Below the pieces are notes generated by a model. It did no database searches, was not told where the DNA came from, and was given only the letters and a program-made list of their open reading frames with translations. Below, piece by piece: positions 44,555-55,625 of a DNA stretch of 64,000 bases (position 1 is the stretch's first letter; each line of letters begins with the position of its first letter). The DNA comes from Chitinophagaceae bacterium (GTDB lineage: Bacteria; Bacteroidota; Bacteroidia; Chitinophagales; Chitinophagaceae): NCBI GenBank assembly GCA_016706055.1, contig JADJKL010000012.1, positions 62,001 through 126,000 on the forward strand. Direction: 5' to 3'. The translations under genes and the position numbers were made by a program.

Positions 44555-44566
44555 AAAATGAGGACG

Positions 44567-44600
44567 GAGATCGGAAGTATGAAATACAACTTCTGACCTC
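44567..44600. repeat. Imperfect inverted repeat between the sigma and anti-sigma genes
   Basis: GAGATCGGAAGT (44567-44578) and ACTTCTGACCTC (44589-44600) are inverted copies with two mismatches. The following bases TCAGATTTCAGACATCAG continue the repetitive pattern. It may be a dispersed repeat or a weak attenuator hairpin. Confidence 0.45.
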
Positions 44601-44621
44601 AGATTTCAGACATCAGTTAAT

Positions 44622-45679
44622 ATGAATATAAACCGCCATAATTACGAAGAGTTCTTTATCCTTTACATGGATAACGAATTGAGCAGCGATGATTGCCGCA
44701 TGGTGGAGGACTTTGTTCAACACCATCCTGATCTTAAAGAAGAGCTGGAATTGCTGATGCAATACAAATTGGTTCCCGATGAATTAGTTGTATTTGAAAA
44801 TAAAGGAGCTTTAATAAAAGGTGATGCTATTATTAATGTAGCGAATTGCGAAGAATATTTTCTGTCATTAAAAGCAAATTACAACCAGAAGCAATTGTCT
44901 TTGCCAATAAAGAATCCTTATACAGAAGAGAAGAAAAAATTCGCCGCTTACCAGTTGGCTGGTGGAGAGCAGCTGCCGCTGTATTAGTTCTGGCACTTGG
45001 TCTTACTACTTTTCTTGTTTTGAATAAAAAATCATCTACAGAAATTGGTCCAATCGTTAAAACTCCCGGAACTGAACAAAAGAACCCGAACTCACTTGTG
45101 AAACCAATTGAACAACCTTCCAATGAAGCGATTGTTGCTGATGTAAATGAAAAACAAAGTCCTGTTTTCGAAAATCCAAAAGAAAATAACAGTATTCAGG
45201 AAGCCGTAGCTCTAGTGAAAAAAGAAGACGCAAAGAATATGGCTGTTAAAAATGCTGTTGTTCCTCCTAAAAACCTACCAGCGAATAAGAATTTGATCCC
45301 ATCTAAAAAAGAAGAGCAAGCACTTATTATCGCCAACATCAACCCTGTTAGTAATAATAACCTGCCACTTCCAACATATAATCCGAATGTTTCAAAGAAT
45401 GATGCAGCCTCTACTACAATAGCCAACGTCAATGTTCCTAAAGAGATAAAAAAAGTGGACGCATTAACAAATCCTGTTGTAACAACCAAATCCGCTCAAC
45501 CGTCAAACTATTCAAATGCCTCTTTTATAGAAGAGGAAAGCCAGCAAGATGACAAGAAAAACAAACTCCGTGGTTTCTTCCGGAAGATAACACGGACATT
45601 TGAAAAAAGAACTAACATTGAAGCTACTGATGATGATGGAAAATTATTGATAGCAGGGCTGGCCATCAAACTGAAATAA
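44622..45679 (+). CDS. Membrane anti-sigma-like protein with tandem modules, frame broken once
   Basis: The first module begins RHNYEEFFILYMDNELSSDD and ends KLVPDELVVFENKGALIKGD. A second starts NVANCEEYFLS and ends KLQPEAIVFANKESLYRREE, but lacks about 35 middle residues. One membrane segment follows (AAAAVLVLALGLTTFLVLNK), then a long Pro/Asn/Lys-rich periplasmic region. The frame shifts at the A run 44870-44873; one extra A gives EEYFLSLKSKLQPEAIVF, about 352 aa in total. Because the missing centre coincides with the break, a real internal deletion is possible. The layout and position after an ECF sigma gene imply an anti-sigma function. Confidence 0.7.
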
Positions 45680-45701
45680 TAATTAACTTAAAACGAAAAA
45701 G

Positions 45702-46565
45702 ATGAAAAGGATATTTACCCTATGCGTAGCACTATGCACTCTGATACCAGTTTTTTCTCAGACAGATACTACTGGTAAACAAAATACACCTCCCACAGAA
45801 GATACCATCAAGATTGGCGGTATGATTATCATTCGCAAGAAAGGAAGTAAAGATGATGGCGAAAATAATAAAGAATATCAGATTACTAAGCGCCGCAGTA
45901 CCAAACAGTCAAATCTTAAAACCAACTGGTGGATATTTGATATTGGCTTTTCTAACTATACTGACAATACAAATTATGCCAGTGCGGCTGCACAAGCTTA
46001 TGCTCCCGGAAGTAATGAAACCTGGTTAGATCTAAAAGATGGCAAATCAAGAAATGTGAACGTCTGGATTTTTATGCAAAAACTAAATGTGGCAAAGCAT
46101 GTAGTAAACTTAAAATATGGTTTAGGACTTGAGCTAAACAATTATCATTTTAAAAGACCAATCCGTTTCGACGACAATCCTCCGGCAATACCGAATGCTC
46201 CAATTGTAATGCTAGATGCAACGCCAGGAAGAACTTATAGTAAGAATAAACTGGCTGCTGATTATCTTACCGTACCGATGATGGTTAATTTCAACTTTAC
46301 ACCGAAACGTAAAAATGGTTTTGGACTAAGTGCAGGTGTAAGTTTAGGTTACTTGTATAGTGCCAGAAATAAAACCATTACTTCTGACGAAAAGAAACAA
46401 AAAGCAAAAGATGATTTTGGCCTAGAAAAGTGGAAGCTTTCCTATATAGCAGAATTATCATTAGGACCAGTTCGTTTCTACGGCTCTTATGCTTTCAAGA
46501 ATATGTTTGAAAGAGGATTGGATGTTACGCCGTATAATTTCGGTTTCAGACTTAGCCGCTTTTAA
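45702..46565 (+). CDS. Outer-membrane beta-barrel protein, PorT-like
   Basis: 287 residues with a signal peptide (KRIFTLCVALCTLIPVFS) and a middle/C-terminal region of alternating strands typical of the small barrel family of Bacteroidota (FDIGFSNYTDNTNYASAAAQ, VVNLKYGLGLELNNYHFKRP, KNGFGLSAGVSLGYLYSARN, YNFGFRLSRF with terminal Phe). It starts 22 nt after the anti-sigma-like gene and ends at a terminator, so it is the last gene of the sigma operon and possibly a target or sensor of it. No specific ligand is evident. Confidence 0.82.
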   Translation: MKRIFTLCVALCTLIPVFSQTDTTGKQNTPPTEDTIKIGGMIIIRKKGSKDDGENNKEYQITKRRSTKQSNLKTNWWIFDIGFSNYTDNTNYASAAAQAYAPGSNETWLDLKDGKSRNVNVWIFMQKLNVAKHVVNLKYGLGLELNNYHFKRPIRFDDNPPAIPNAPIVMLDATPGRTYSKNKLAADYLTVPMMVNFNFTPKRKNGFGLSAGVSLGYLYSARNKTITSDEKKQKAKDDFGLEKWKLSYIAELSLGPVRFYGSYAFKNMFERGLDVTPYNFGFRLSRF

Positions 46566-46587
46566 ACTTAAAAAAAATCGTTTCGAA

Positions 46588-46619
46588 GCCGGATTCATGC
46601 ACATGAATCCGGTTTTTTT
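46588..46619 (+). terminator. Terminator of the second ECF operon
   Basis: CCGGATTCATG (46589-46599) pairs perfectly with CATGAATCCGG (46602-46612) around a 2-nt gap, followed by seven T. Confidence 0.88.
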
Positions 46620-46687
46620 ATTGATTGAAAGCAAGCTGAAGGAGTTTTCCGCCGTATGTTTTCTAAACGTCAAGTTAAAACATGTTG

Positions 46688-46815
46688 TATGTTTGAAAAG
46701 CTTTATCCACAGTATAAAATAAATGTTTGTGGCACTGCGTTTGAGCTATTGGACGGTCACGGATTTATAGCCATGAAAAGAATGCAATCACCCACCTGAG
46801 TTTGCAAACTCTACT
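46688..46815 (+). ncRNA. Structured RNA candidate with own promoter, possibly 6S-like
   Basis: The spacer before the L,D-transpeptidase gene (277 nt from the last stop) has no credible ORF but holds a -7 box TATGTTTG (46688-46695), predicting an RNA from about 46702. Nested arms follow: GTGG 46729-46732 with CCAC 46792-46795, GCGTTT 46737-46742 with GAATGC 46780-46785 (two G-T pairs), and GCTAT 46745-46749 with ATAGC 46767-46771, with internal loops between. GAGTTTGCAAACTC at 46798-46811 is a perfect palindrome at the 3' side. A long interrupted hairpin of about 115 nt resembles the shape of 6S RNA, but I cannot confirm the family. Confidence 0.38.
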
Positions 46816-46842
46816 GGCCTTACTGAAAACTTTTAATCGTAA

Positions 46843-47406
46843 ATGAAAAATATTTTCATTCTCTTTTCTTTATTCTTGGGGAGCAGTTTGCTAGCAACAA
46901 ATGTTGATTATGCCATCCGCTCAAAAGTAAACAAGCGGTTTAGCTGGAACAATGCAGGCCCGGTGGGAAAGGTCTCCATTGTAATTGACAAGTCAGACTA
47001 TGAATTAAATGTGTATGACGATGTGGGCTGGTATGCTACTTATCCTGTCGTATTTGGTAACAACAGCCTTGCCGATAAAAAAATGCAGGGTGATAAAAAT
47101 ACTCCGGAGGGCACATTTTACATCATTGCAAAAAGGGTGCATGATAAGTGGTGCCGCTTTTTAACATTAGACTATCCAAACGAAGAAAGCAGGGAAAAAT
47201 TTAATCAACGCAAACAACGAGGAGAAATACCTTCCAATGCAAGTATTGGTGGCAGCATTGGCATACATGGCACATGGCCACATGATGATTATATGGTAGA
47301 TCGTTATAAAAACTGGACTGAAGGCTGCATATCTATGAAAAATGAAGAAGTAATAGAAATCTATGCTTTTACAGGAGCAGGCACAAAAGTTACTATAAAA
47401 AAATAA
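46843..47406 (+). CDS. L,D-transpeptidase family protein (YkuD domain)
   Basis: A 187-residue exported enzyme that forms 3-3 peptidoglycan cross-links or attaches proteins to the wall. Signal peptide KNIFILFSLFLGSSLLAT, then the catalytic domain: KVSIVIDKSDYELNVYDDVG at about residue 44, NKNTPEGTFYI-type segment, and the active-site pair GIHGTW and NWTEGCISMKNEEV, giving the His and Cys of the (S/H)G-C motif. Its length is that of the minimal secreted form. It stands alone, after the structured RNA candidate. Confidence 0.9.
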   Translation: MKNIFILFSLFLGSSLLATNVDYAIRSKVNKRFSWNNAGPVGKVSIVIDKSDYELNVYDDVGWYATYPVVFGNNSLADKKMQGDKNTPEGTFYIIAKRVHDKWCRFLTLDYPNEESREKFNQRKQRGEIPSNASIGGSIGIHGTWPHDDYMVDRYKNWTEGCISMKNEEVIEIYAFTGAGTKVTIKK

Positions 47407-47411
47407 TTTGC

Positions 47412-48398
47412 TTACTTATTGTCGGCCAAAAATTTTTCTACTTCATTTCTCCATTTAAGCGGATCGTTTTGCAAAAACGATTCATGATCTGCATTATCGT
47501 ATATAACCAGTTTCTTATTCGTTGATGCGATTGCATTAAAAACTCTATCTGTTTCATATTTTAAAACAGTATTATCTCTTGCTCCCCATTGCATCAATAC
47601 CGGGCAATTAATTTTTGATGCGTATCTATCTGTTTTAAACTTGAATCCATTGTAACCTCTTTCTATCCCCGTCCAGCAAGTAACCAAAAATGCAAAAGGT
47701 TTTTCTGGAAAACCACTGAAACCATTTGATCTTACTCTTGCCCTTAGATGAGATTGCAAGGAAGCAAAGGGCATTTCCAAAATAACTCCAGCAGGCTTAA
47801 TATCATAATCAGCAATTGCTTTTGCAATTGCCACTGCACCCATTGATGTGCCCCAAAGAAAAATATGCTGCCCACTATTTTTTATAGCGTAATCATATGC
47901 AAGCTTTACTTCTTCTGACTCTCTGAACCCAATTGTTGTTTTATTTCCTTCGCTGTTGCCATGTGAACGGAAATCAACCATCATAACGTTGTAGCCTTGA
48001 TAACGGAATTCATACGCTTCTGAAAGCTTAGCCGCTTTATTTTGCGAAAGACCATGAAACAAAATAACTGTACCTGCTGCTACCGAATCTGCTTTGCCAT
48101 ACCAAGCTTCTATTTTAGTTCCATTTTTTGTAGTGAGATTGATAGTTTCAAAAGGAAAACTTGGCTTTTCGTAAATAGCCGATTTAGGAAATTTAGGGCC
48201 AGTAAACAATCGCCATGTTTTTTGAAAAACATTTTCTTTTGAGAAATCAGTGCCCACAGATGGGTCATTATAAAAATAGGAATACTTGTGAGCATACAAT
48301 GCAGCACTGATATTGATGAGAATAAATTGAACCAACAATACCCAGCCTAACCAACGAAGTGATGAACGCAGTTTTTGTTTGAGATTTTGTTTACTCAT
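47412..48398 (-). CDS. Alpha/beta hydrolase, membrane-anchored
   Basis: A 328-residue serine hydrolase. An N-terminal segment (LRWLGWVLLVQFILINISAALYA region) can anchor it in the inner membrane. Core signals are the oxyanion region VILFHGLSQNKAAK, the nucleophile elbow GTSMGAVAIAKAIADYDI, the aspartate in LMQWGARDNT, and the final histidine in DNADHESFLQND. It resembles the Hydrolase_4/BAAT-like bacterial proteins rather than a defined esterase class. Substrate unknown. The neighbours on both sides point in other directions, and I see no operon. Confidence 0.85.
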   Translation of the reverse strand: MSKQNLKQKLRSSLRWLGWVLLVQFILINISAALYAHKYSYFYNDPSVGTDFSKENVFQKTWRLFTGPKFPKSAIYEKPSFPFETINLTTKNGTKIEAWYGKADSVAAGTVILFHGLSQNKAAKLSEAYEFRYQGYNVMMVDFRSHGNSEGNKTTIGFRESEEVKLAYDYAIKNSGQHIFLWGTSMGAVAIAKAIADYDIKPAGVILEMPFASLQSHLRARVRSNGFSGFPEKPFAFLVTCWTGIERGYNGFKFKTDRYASKINCPVLMQWGARDNTVLKYETDRVFNAIASTNKKLVIYDNADHESFLQNDPLKWRNEVEKFLADNK

Positions 48399-48559
48399 AA
48401 GATATTATACCCGGCAAATAATCGTATAGCAGTCAAAAGTAATTTGTAAAGCCGATTAATCATACTTTTTTTTAAATTGTTTACGAAAAGTGTGATGCTG
48501 GTATAATTTGTGAGAGCTAATCTACGTTATAAAAACACAAAAATATTTGGAAGAACCGT

Positions 48560-48590
48560 TTAAAGCAGCCCATCCGTGCTGCTTTATCTT
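48560..48590 (-). terminator. Weak hairpin at the end of the C1 peptidase gene
   Basis: AAAGCAGC (48562-48569) and GCTGCTTT (48578-48585) form an 8-bp stem directly after the stop codon. The minus-strand tail is not a long T run, so termination is only probable. Confidence 0.45.
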
Positions 48591-49674
48591 TATAGACTCA
48601 TTTTTTTTCGAATAGCTAATGGTATTGCATTCTTATTGACAATAATTGCTACGGTTCTTATTTTAAAATAATCTTCCCGCATAAAAAGATAGCCACTAAG
48701 TGCATTCGTATTATTACCCCATGAGTTTTTTACATAGTACCATTTTGTACCATACTTATCTTTCGCAGAGCCAACAATATGCATCATATGGTCTAGCAAG
48801 GTACTTTCATTTTCAAATGCCGTTTGCCTGTATTGTTGATAATCAGTAATTGGATCCGGCATCCAAGCCAACCCCTCCTTAAAATTAAAATTGGCATCCT
48901 CCGCATCGCCATCCCATTCTACTGTATACCCATTTTTTAAAGCATTATCTGTAATAGCTGAAAAATCATCCATTGTAACATTATAATAGGCATCACCAGT
49001 CCAGTTGTACTTATCTTCTAAAATAAATTGAGTGTAAAATGGATGATGTGTGTAAGAAGTAATCTCTACATAATCGTCGGGATTGATTTCTAACACTTCT
49101 TCTAAATAGATTTTTGGAGTAATAGTTTTTCCATTGTATTTAAACTGTGTGGGTACAATTCCCAAATAATAGTCAAGCACACTATCTACAAACTTATTTT
49201 GTCTGACATTTAGTTTTGTAACGCCATCATTGACCATTTTCTTTACAAAATGACTGATTACTGTATCGAGGTTTCCATGATTATGTGGTAAGCCGGGTTT
49301 TGTTTTGCCAGTATAAATATTTTCTGGAACCATCCCATAGTTCTTCATTACCCAAACCACATCATGAAACTGACCACCAGGAGTAAAGAAGTTTCCACCT
49401 TTAGCTGTAAATGCCTTTCTATTTTTCGCTTCATAGAATATCGAGCCACAAACATTTCGCTTAAGTCTAAGTTCCCTTTTCCTTTTTTAATTAACTCACT
49501 TTCGAAAAACGAATTGCTGGCAAAACTCCAACAGGTGCCAGACATATATTGATCTTTTACTGGTGTGCAACCAATAACCTGAAATGTATCAAGTCCTATT
49601 TCTTCGATAATTGATTTTTGTGCATTGCAAAAAACACTAAAAAAAACAAAACCAATTGCTGATAAATATTTCAT
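48590..49674 (-). CDS. C1 family cysteine peptidase (bleomycin hydrolase-like), frame broken once
   Basis: A secreted papain-fold aminopeptidase, about 361 aa. Signal peptide KYLSAIGFVFFSVFCNA from ATG 49674. The active-site set is complete across both frame parts: glutamine and cysteine in VKDQYMSGTCWSFASNSFFE, histidine in LLDHMMHIVG, and asparagine in YYVKNSWGNN. The frame shifts near 49434-49437. One added base restores RYSYEAKNRKAFTAKGGNFF continuing to GGQFHDVVWVM. Homologues in Bacteroidota trim peptides or toxins; a specific target is unknown. Confidence 0.83.
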
Positions 49675-49733
49675 CCTTAAAATTAATCTTGACAATACAT
49701 TAGAAACATACCCAAATAACGGTATTATTTAAA

Positions 49734-51670
<1,937 letters not shown>

Positions 51671-51805
51671 AAGTATACTATTGTGCCTTAAAAGTACGAA
51701 AGAGTACTATTAGGTTTTAATACAATTATAGTTATTGCTGATTTTCTTTATAAAATCTTTATACTCATTACCCATTACTTTACAAAACCCTTATAATATA
51801 TATTC

Positions 51806-51813
51806 TACTTTTG
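51806..51813 (+). promoter_or_regulatory. -7 promoter box of the KdpDE-like/Kup operon
   Basis: TACTTTTG matches TAnnTTTG, 20 nt before the histidine kinase start codon; no TTG at -33. Confidence 0.45.
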
Positions 51814-51832
51814 TCTTCTGATATTAATCGAA

Positions 51833-52971
51833 ATGCACACATTACTATTCAAAAAGATAAATTCATCAAAACAGTTTTTTTTCAGCTTACTATTGATAGT
51901 ATTTGTCTCCGGTTTCTGTTTTGTCTTTAGGCGTTATATTGATTATAAAATCGTTGCCTTTATACTTTTGCTAACCGTATCATTACTTGCTGTTTTATTT
52001 GATATTGTTCCGGTGTTGTTGAGTTCTATTCTAAGTGCCGTAATATGGAACTTCTTTTTCATTGAGCCCAGATTCACCTTTCGCATTGGCAATCTTGAAG
52101 ATGGCATTCTTTTCAGCATGTATTTTATTGTGGCAATAATAAATGCTGTGTTAACCTATAAAATACGTCAGATTGAAAAGAATGCAAGAGAAAAGGAAGA
52201 AAAGGCAAAAACGATTACTCTTTACAATACTTTATTCAATACCCTGTCGCATGAATTAAAAACACCAATTGCTGCAATTATTGGTGCTACGGATAATTTA
52301 AAAGAGAATAAACAGAATCTGTCTGATGAAAACAAAGAACAATTAGTGACAGAAATTTCACTGGCTTCTCTACGTTTAAACCAACAGGTAGGAAATCTTT
52401 TGAATATGTCGAGGCTCGAATCAGGAAACATGCAATTAAAGAAAGACTGGTGCGATATCAGTGAACTAATCTATTCTGTGATTAACAGGTTGCAGGAAAA
52501 TCTGGAAAAACACCCGGTTCGTATTTCAATAGAAAAAATATACCATTATACAAAATTGACTATGTATTGCTTGAACAAGCAATCTACAATCTTGTTTATA
52601 ACGCTTCTGTTTATACTCCGAAGCATTCTGAGATCTTCATCACAGCAAAAAGCAACAGCAATAAGATATATGAACTTAATCCCATCGCTAAAGAGCATAG
52701 CAACCTTGTTACAGAAATCAATTCGCTTATATTAATCGTAGAAGACAGGGGTCCCGGTTTTCCTGAAAAAGAAATTGAAAAAGTATTTGACCGGTTTTAC
52801 AGGTTACAAAATAGCAGAACCGGCGGCACAGGTTTAGGATTATCAATTGTAAAAGGATTTGTAGAAGCTCATGAAGGAACAGTGATACTTGAAAATGTGC
52901 CACATGGTGCCAGATTCACCATTGACATTCCGGCGGAAGTTTCATTTATAAATAATTTAAAAAATGAGTAG
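51833..52971 (+). CDS. KdpD-like sensor histidine kinase, frame broken once
   Basis: About 380 aa. Four N-terminal membrane segments (residues 15-115) correspond to the DUF4118 domain of KdpD; the N-terminal KdpD and universal-stress domains are absent, so this is a short KdpD-type sensor. The dimerisation/phosphoacceptor helix shows SHELKTP with His140. The ATPase part includes the N box EQAIYNLVYNA, EDRGPGFP and GTGLGLSIVKGFVEAHEG. One missing A in the run 52533-52538 splits the frame; adding it gives EKNIPLYKIDYVLLEQAI. Its end overlaps the response-regulator gene by 8 bp. A potassium-sensing role is inferred from the domain and the Kup gene downstream. Confidence 0.85.
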
Positions 52972-53656
52972 AGAAAATCTCATACTGATTATTGATGACG
53001 AAGTGCAGATTAGGCGTTTGCTCGAAATTACGCTACAGAGTAACGGCTTTAATATCTGTGAAGCACTTAATGGAAGAGAAGGTATCAACCTGGCTGCCAG
53101 TCAGCAACCGGAGCTAATCATACTTGATATTGGCTTGCCAGATCTTTCTGGTCATGAAGTTTTGAAAAAATTAAGAGAGTGGTACACCAATCCGGTTATT
53201 ATTCTTTCTGTACAAAGCAATGAGGAAGATATTGTAAAAGCATTGGACAGTGGTGCAAACGACTACCTAGTAAAACCATTTCGTACCGGGGAACTATTGG
53301 CCCGGATACGTTCTGCACTTCGTAGTAATAATAACAGCGAAGATACAAAAGCAGTTTTTTCAATTGCTGACATAGAGATTGATTTTGTTGCCAGAACGGT
53401 TAAAAAGAAAAACGAATTAATAAAACTTACTGTCACCGAATATAAACTTGCAGCTCTTTTTGCACAACATGCAGGAAAAGTTCTTACACATCAATATCTG
53501 CTGCGTGAAGTGTGGGGACCGGGATACATCAATCAGTCGCAGTACTTACGGGTATTTATAGCTCAACTAAGAAAAAAAATTGAAGACGACCCTAATCGCC
53601 CTGTTTATATAGTAACAGAGTCTGGCGTAGGCTATCGTTTTGCCTCACAAGATTAA
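52964..53656 (+). CDS. KdpE-like OmpR-family response regulator
   Basis: 230 residues. The receiver domain carries D11-D12-E13, the phosphorylation site D55 (IILDIGLPD) and the K in YLVKPF near residue 104. The OmpR-type winged helix follows (ARTVKKKNELIKLTVTEYKL, VLTHQYLLREVWGPGYINQS, QLRKKIEDDPNRPVYIVTES, GVGYRF). It overlaps the sensor kinase by 8 bp and is followed 24 nt later by the Kup potassium transporter gene, so regulation of that gene, rather than of a KdpFABC pump, is the simplest inference. KdpE is the closest type by the GPGYINQSQYLR-like recognition region. Confidence 0.92.
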   Translation: MSRENLILIIDDEVQIRRLLEITLQSNGFNICEALNGREGINLAASQQPELIILDIGLPDLSGHEVLKKLREWYTNPVIILSVQSNEEDIVKALDSGANDYLVKPFRTGELLARIRSALRSNNNSEDTKAVFSIADIEIDFVARTVKKKNELIKLTVTEYKLAALFAQHAGKVLTHQYLLREVWGPGYINQSQYLRVFIAQLRKKIEDDPNRPVYIVTESGVGYRFASQD

Positions 53657-53679
53657 ACACAGACCATAAAATCATAATC

Positions 53680-55623
53680 ATGAAATCGAATAACATACAT
53701 TCGAACAGGATAACTATTGCCTCTTTGTTAGTAGCACTTGGTATTATTTATGGAGATATTGGAACCAGCCCTCTTTATGTTTTAAAAGCAATAGTTGGAA
53801 CCAAAGTTATAGACGAAACATTAGTATTGGGCGGTGTATCCTGCATCTTCTGGACATTAGTTTTTCAAACTTCCGTAAAATATATCTGGCTTACATTAAA
53901 AGCAGACAATGACGGAGAAGGTGGTATTTTTTCTTTGTATGCATTGGTAAGACGCTATGGGAAAAAACTAGTTATTCCAGCTATTCTAGGTGCAACAACG
54001 CTACTAGCTGATGGCATTATCACTCCGCCTATTTCTGTTGCTTCTGCTGTCGAAGGATTCGAAACTCTAATTCCCGGACTTCCTACCGTACCGATTGTGA
54101 TTGTAATTCTTTCTTTATTATTTTTCTTTCAACGTTTCGGCACACAGAAAGTGGGTATTGCTTTCGGGCCAGCGATGATTATTTGGTTCACCATGCTATT
54201 CGTTCTCGGTATCAGCCAGATCATGCATTACCCTGAAATTTTCAAAGCACTAAATCCTGTATATGGTTATCGCTTACTGGCGGAATATCCACATGGCTTT
54301 TGGTTGCTTGGCGCAGTTTTTCTATGCACCACCGGAGCCGAGGCACTTTATTCCGACTTAGGTCATTGCGGCAGAAAAAATATTCGCATCACTTGGGTTT
54401 TCGTAAAAATCTGCCTCTTGATAAATTATATAGGGCAAGCAGCATGGATCATGCACCAAGGACAACCATTGTTGGATGGTCGTAATCCTTTCTTTGAAAT
54501 AATGCCACATTGGTTTTTAATTCCCGGTATTATAATCGCAACCTGTGCTACGATCATTGCTTCGCAGGCCTTAATCAGCGGATCATACACTCTTATTAGC
54601 GAGGCCATCAATTTGAATTTTTGGCCAAGAGTAACTGTAAAACAACCTTCTAACCTTAAAGGGCAAATATATATTCCCAGTGTAAATACCATTTTATGGG
54701 TGGGCTGTGTGCTAATGATACTTTATTTCCAAAATTCATCACACATGGAAGCAGCTTACGGCTTTTCCATTACTATTACTATGCTGATGACTACTATTCT
54801 ATTGAGCTATTTTATGCGATATAAACTCAAATGGAATAAGTGGTTTATAGCTGGGTTGTTGATTTTGTTCATCAGCATTGAATCGGCATTCTTTATTGCC
54901 AATGTAGCCAAGATAAAAGAACGTTGGATGTTCCTTTTCTTTGAACTGTTTATTTTCCTTACGATGTATGTGTGGCACTATGCCAGAAAAGTCAATAACA
55001 AATTGGTAAAATTCACTGACATTGGTAAATATATTCCTCGACTAAAAGAACTGAGTGAGGATGATAGCATCCCTAAATTTTCTACTCACCTTATTTACCT
55101 TACAAAAGCAAATAGTCGGCACCAGGTTGAAGAGAAGATTATGAAATCAATCTTCTCCAAAAAACCTAAACGGGCTGATGTGTATTGGTTTGTACATATT
55201 AACCGAACCGAAGACCCTTACACTCTCAGCTATGATGTTTCTGAGCTTGCCGATGATAAGGTAATTAAAATAACAATTAATGTAGGCTTCCGCATACAAC
55301 CAAAAACAGAAATATATTTTAAAAAAATCGTTCAGCAATTGGTACAGAAAAAAGAACTGAACCTTCATATGCGGCCTGATGGCTCAACAAAATATAATCC
55401 AGAGCCTGATTTCAAATTTATAGTGCTTGAGAAATTTATTTCTGTTGAAAATGAATTTACGCTTCGTGACGGTGTTTTACTCAACAGCTATTTCCTATTA
55501 AAAAATTTAGGACTAAGCGATGAAAAAGCATTTGGGCTTGACAAAAGTGATGTGGTAGTGGAAGAAGTGCCGCTTGTATATCAACCCATGCAACAATTTG
55601 AACTTGTAAGAAACAACATTTGA
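53680..55623 (+). CDS. kup: Kup family potassium uptake transporter
   Basis: A 647-residue inner-membrane potassium/proton symporter. The diagnostic start ALGIIYGDIGTSPLYVLKAI is at residues 18-37, followed by DNDGEGGIFSLYALV, ILGATTLLADGIITPPISVA and GAVFLCTTGAEALYSDLGHC, all Kup hallmarks. Twelve membrane segments occupy residues 15-440. The C-terminal cytoplasmic part from about 450 is family-typical. It lies in a four-gene operon with the KdpDE-like two-component genes before it and an outer-membrane porin gene starting 2 nt after its stop. Confidence 0.94.
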   Translation: MKSNNIHSNRITIASLLVALGIIYGDIGTSPLYVLKAIVGTKVIDETLVLGGVSCIFWTLVFQTSVKYIWLTLKADNDGEGGIFSLYALVRRYGKKLVIPAILGATTLLADGIITPPISVASAVEGFETLIPGLPTVPIVIVILSLLFFFQRFGTQKVGIAFGPAMIIWFTMLFVLGISQIMHYPEIFKALNPVYGYRLLAEYPHGFWLLGAVFLCTTGAEALYSDLGHCGRKNIRITWVFVKICLLINYIGQAAWIMHQGQPLLDGRNPFFEIMPHWFLIPGIIIATCATIIASQALISGSYTLISEAINLNFWPRVTVKQPSNLKGQIYIPSVNTILWVGCVLMILYFQNSSHMEAAYGFSITITMLMTTILLSYFMRYKLKWNKWFIAGLLILFISIESAFFIANVAKIKERWMFLFFELFIFLTMYVWHYARKVNNKLVKFTDIGKYIPRLKELSEDDSIPKFSTHLIYLTKANSRHQVEEKIMKSIFSKKPKRADVYWFVHINRTEDPYTLSYDVSELADDKVIKITINVGFRIQPKTEIYFKKIVQQLVQKKELNLHMRPDGSTKYNPEPDFKFIVLEKFISVENEFTLRDGVLLNSYFLLKNLGLSDEKAFGLDKSDVVVEEVPLVYQPMQQFELVRNNI

Positions 55624-55625
55624 GT

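Noticed and set aside
46703..46711. A perfect DnaA box TTATCCACA as a hint of a replication origin
   Set aside because: Only one box is present, with no cluster, no AT-rich unwinding element clearly beside it and no dnaA, dnaN or parA gene near.
46489..46722. A 77-aa gene over the end of the PorT-like gene
   Set aside because: It overlaps the barrel protein and terminator in another frame and has no protein-like pattern.
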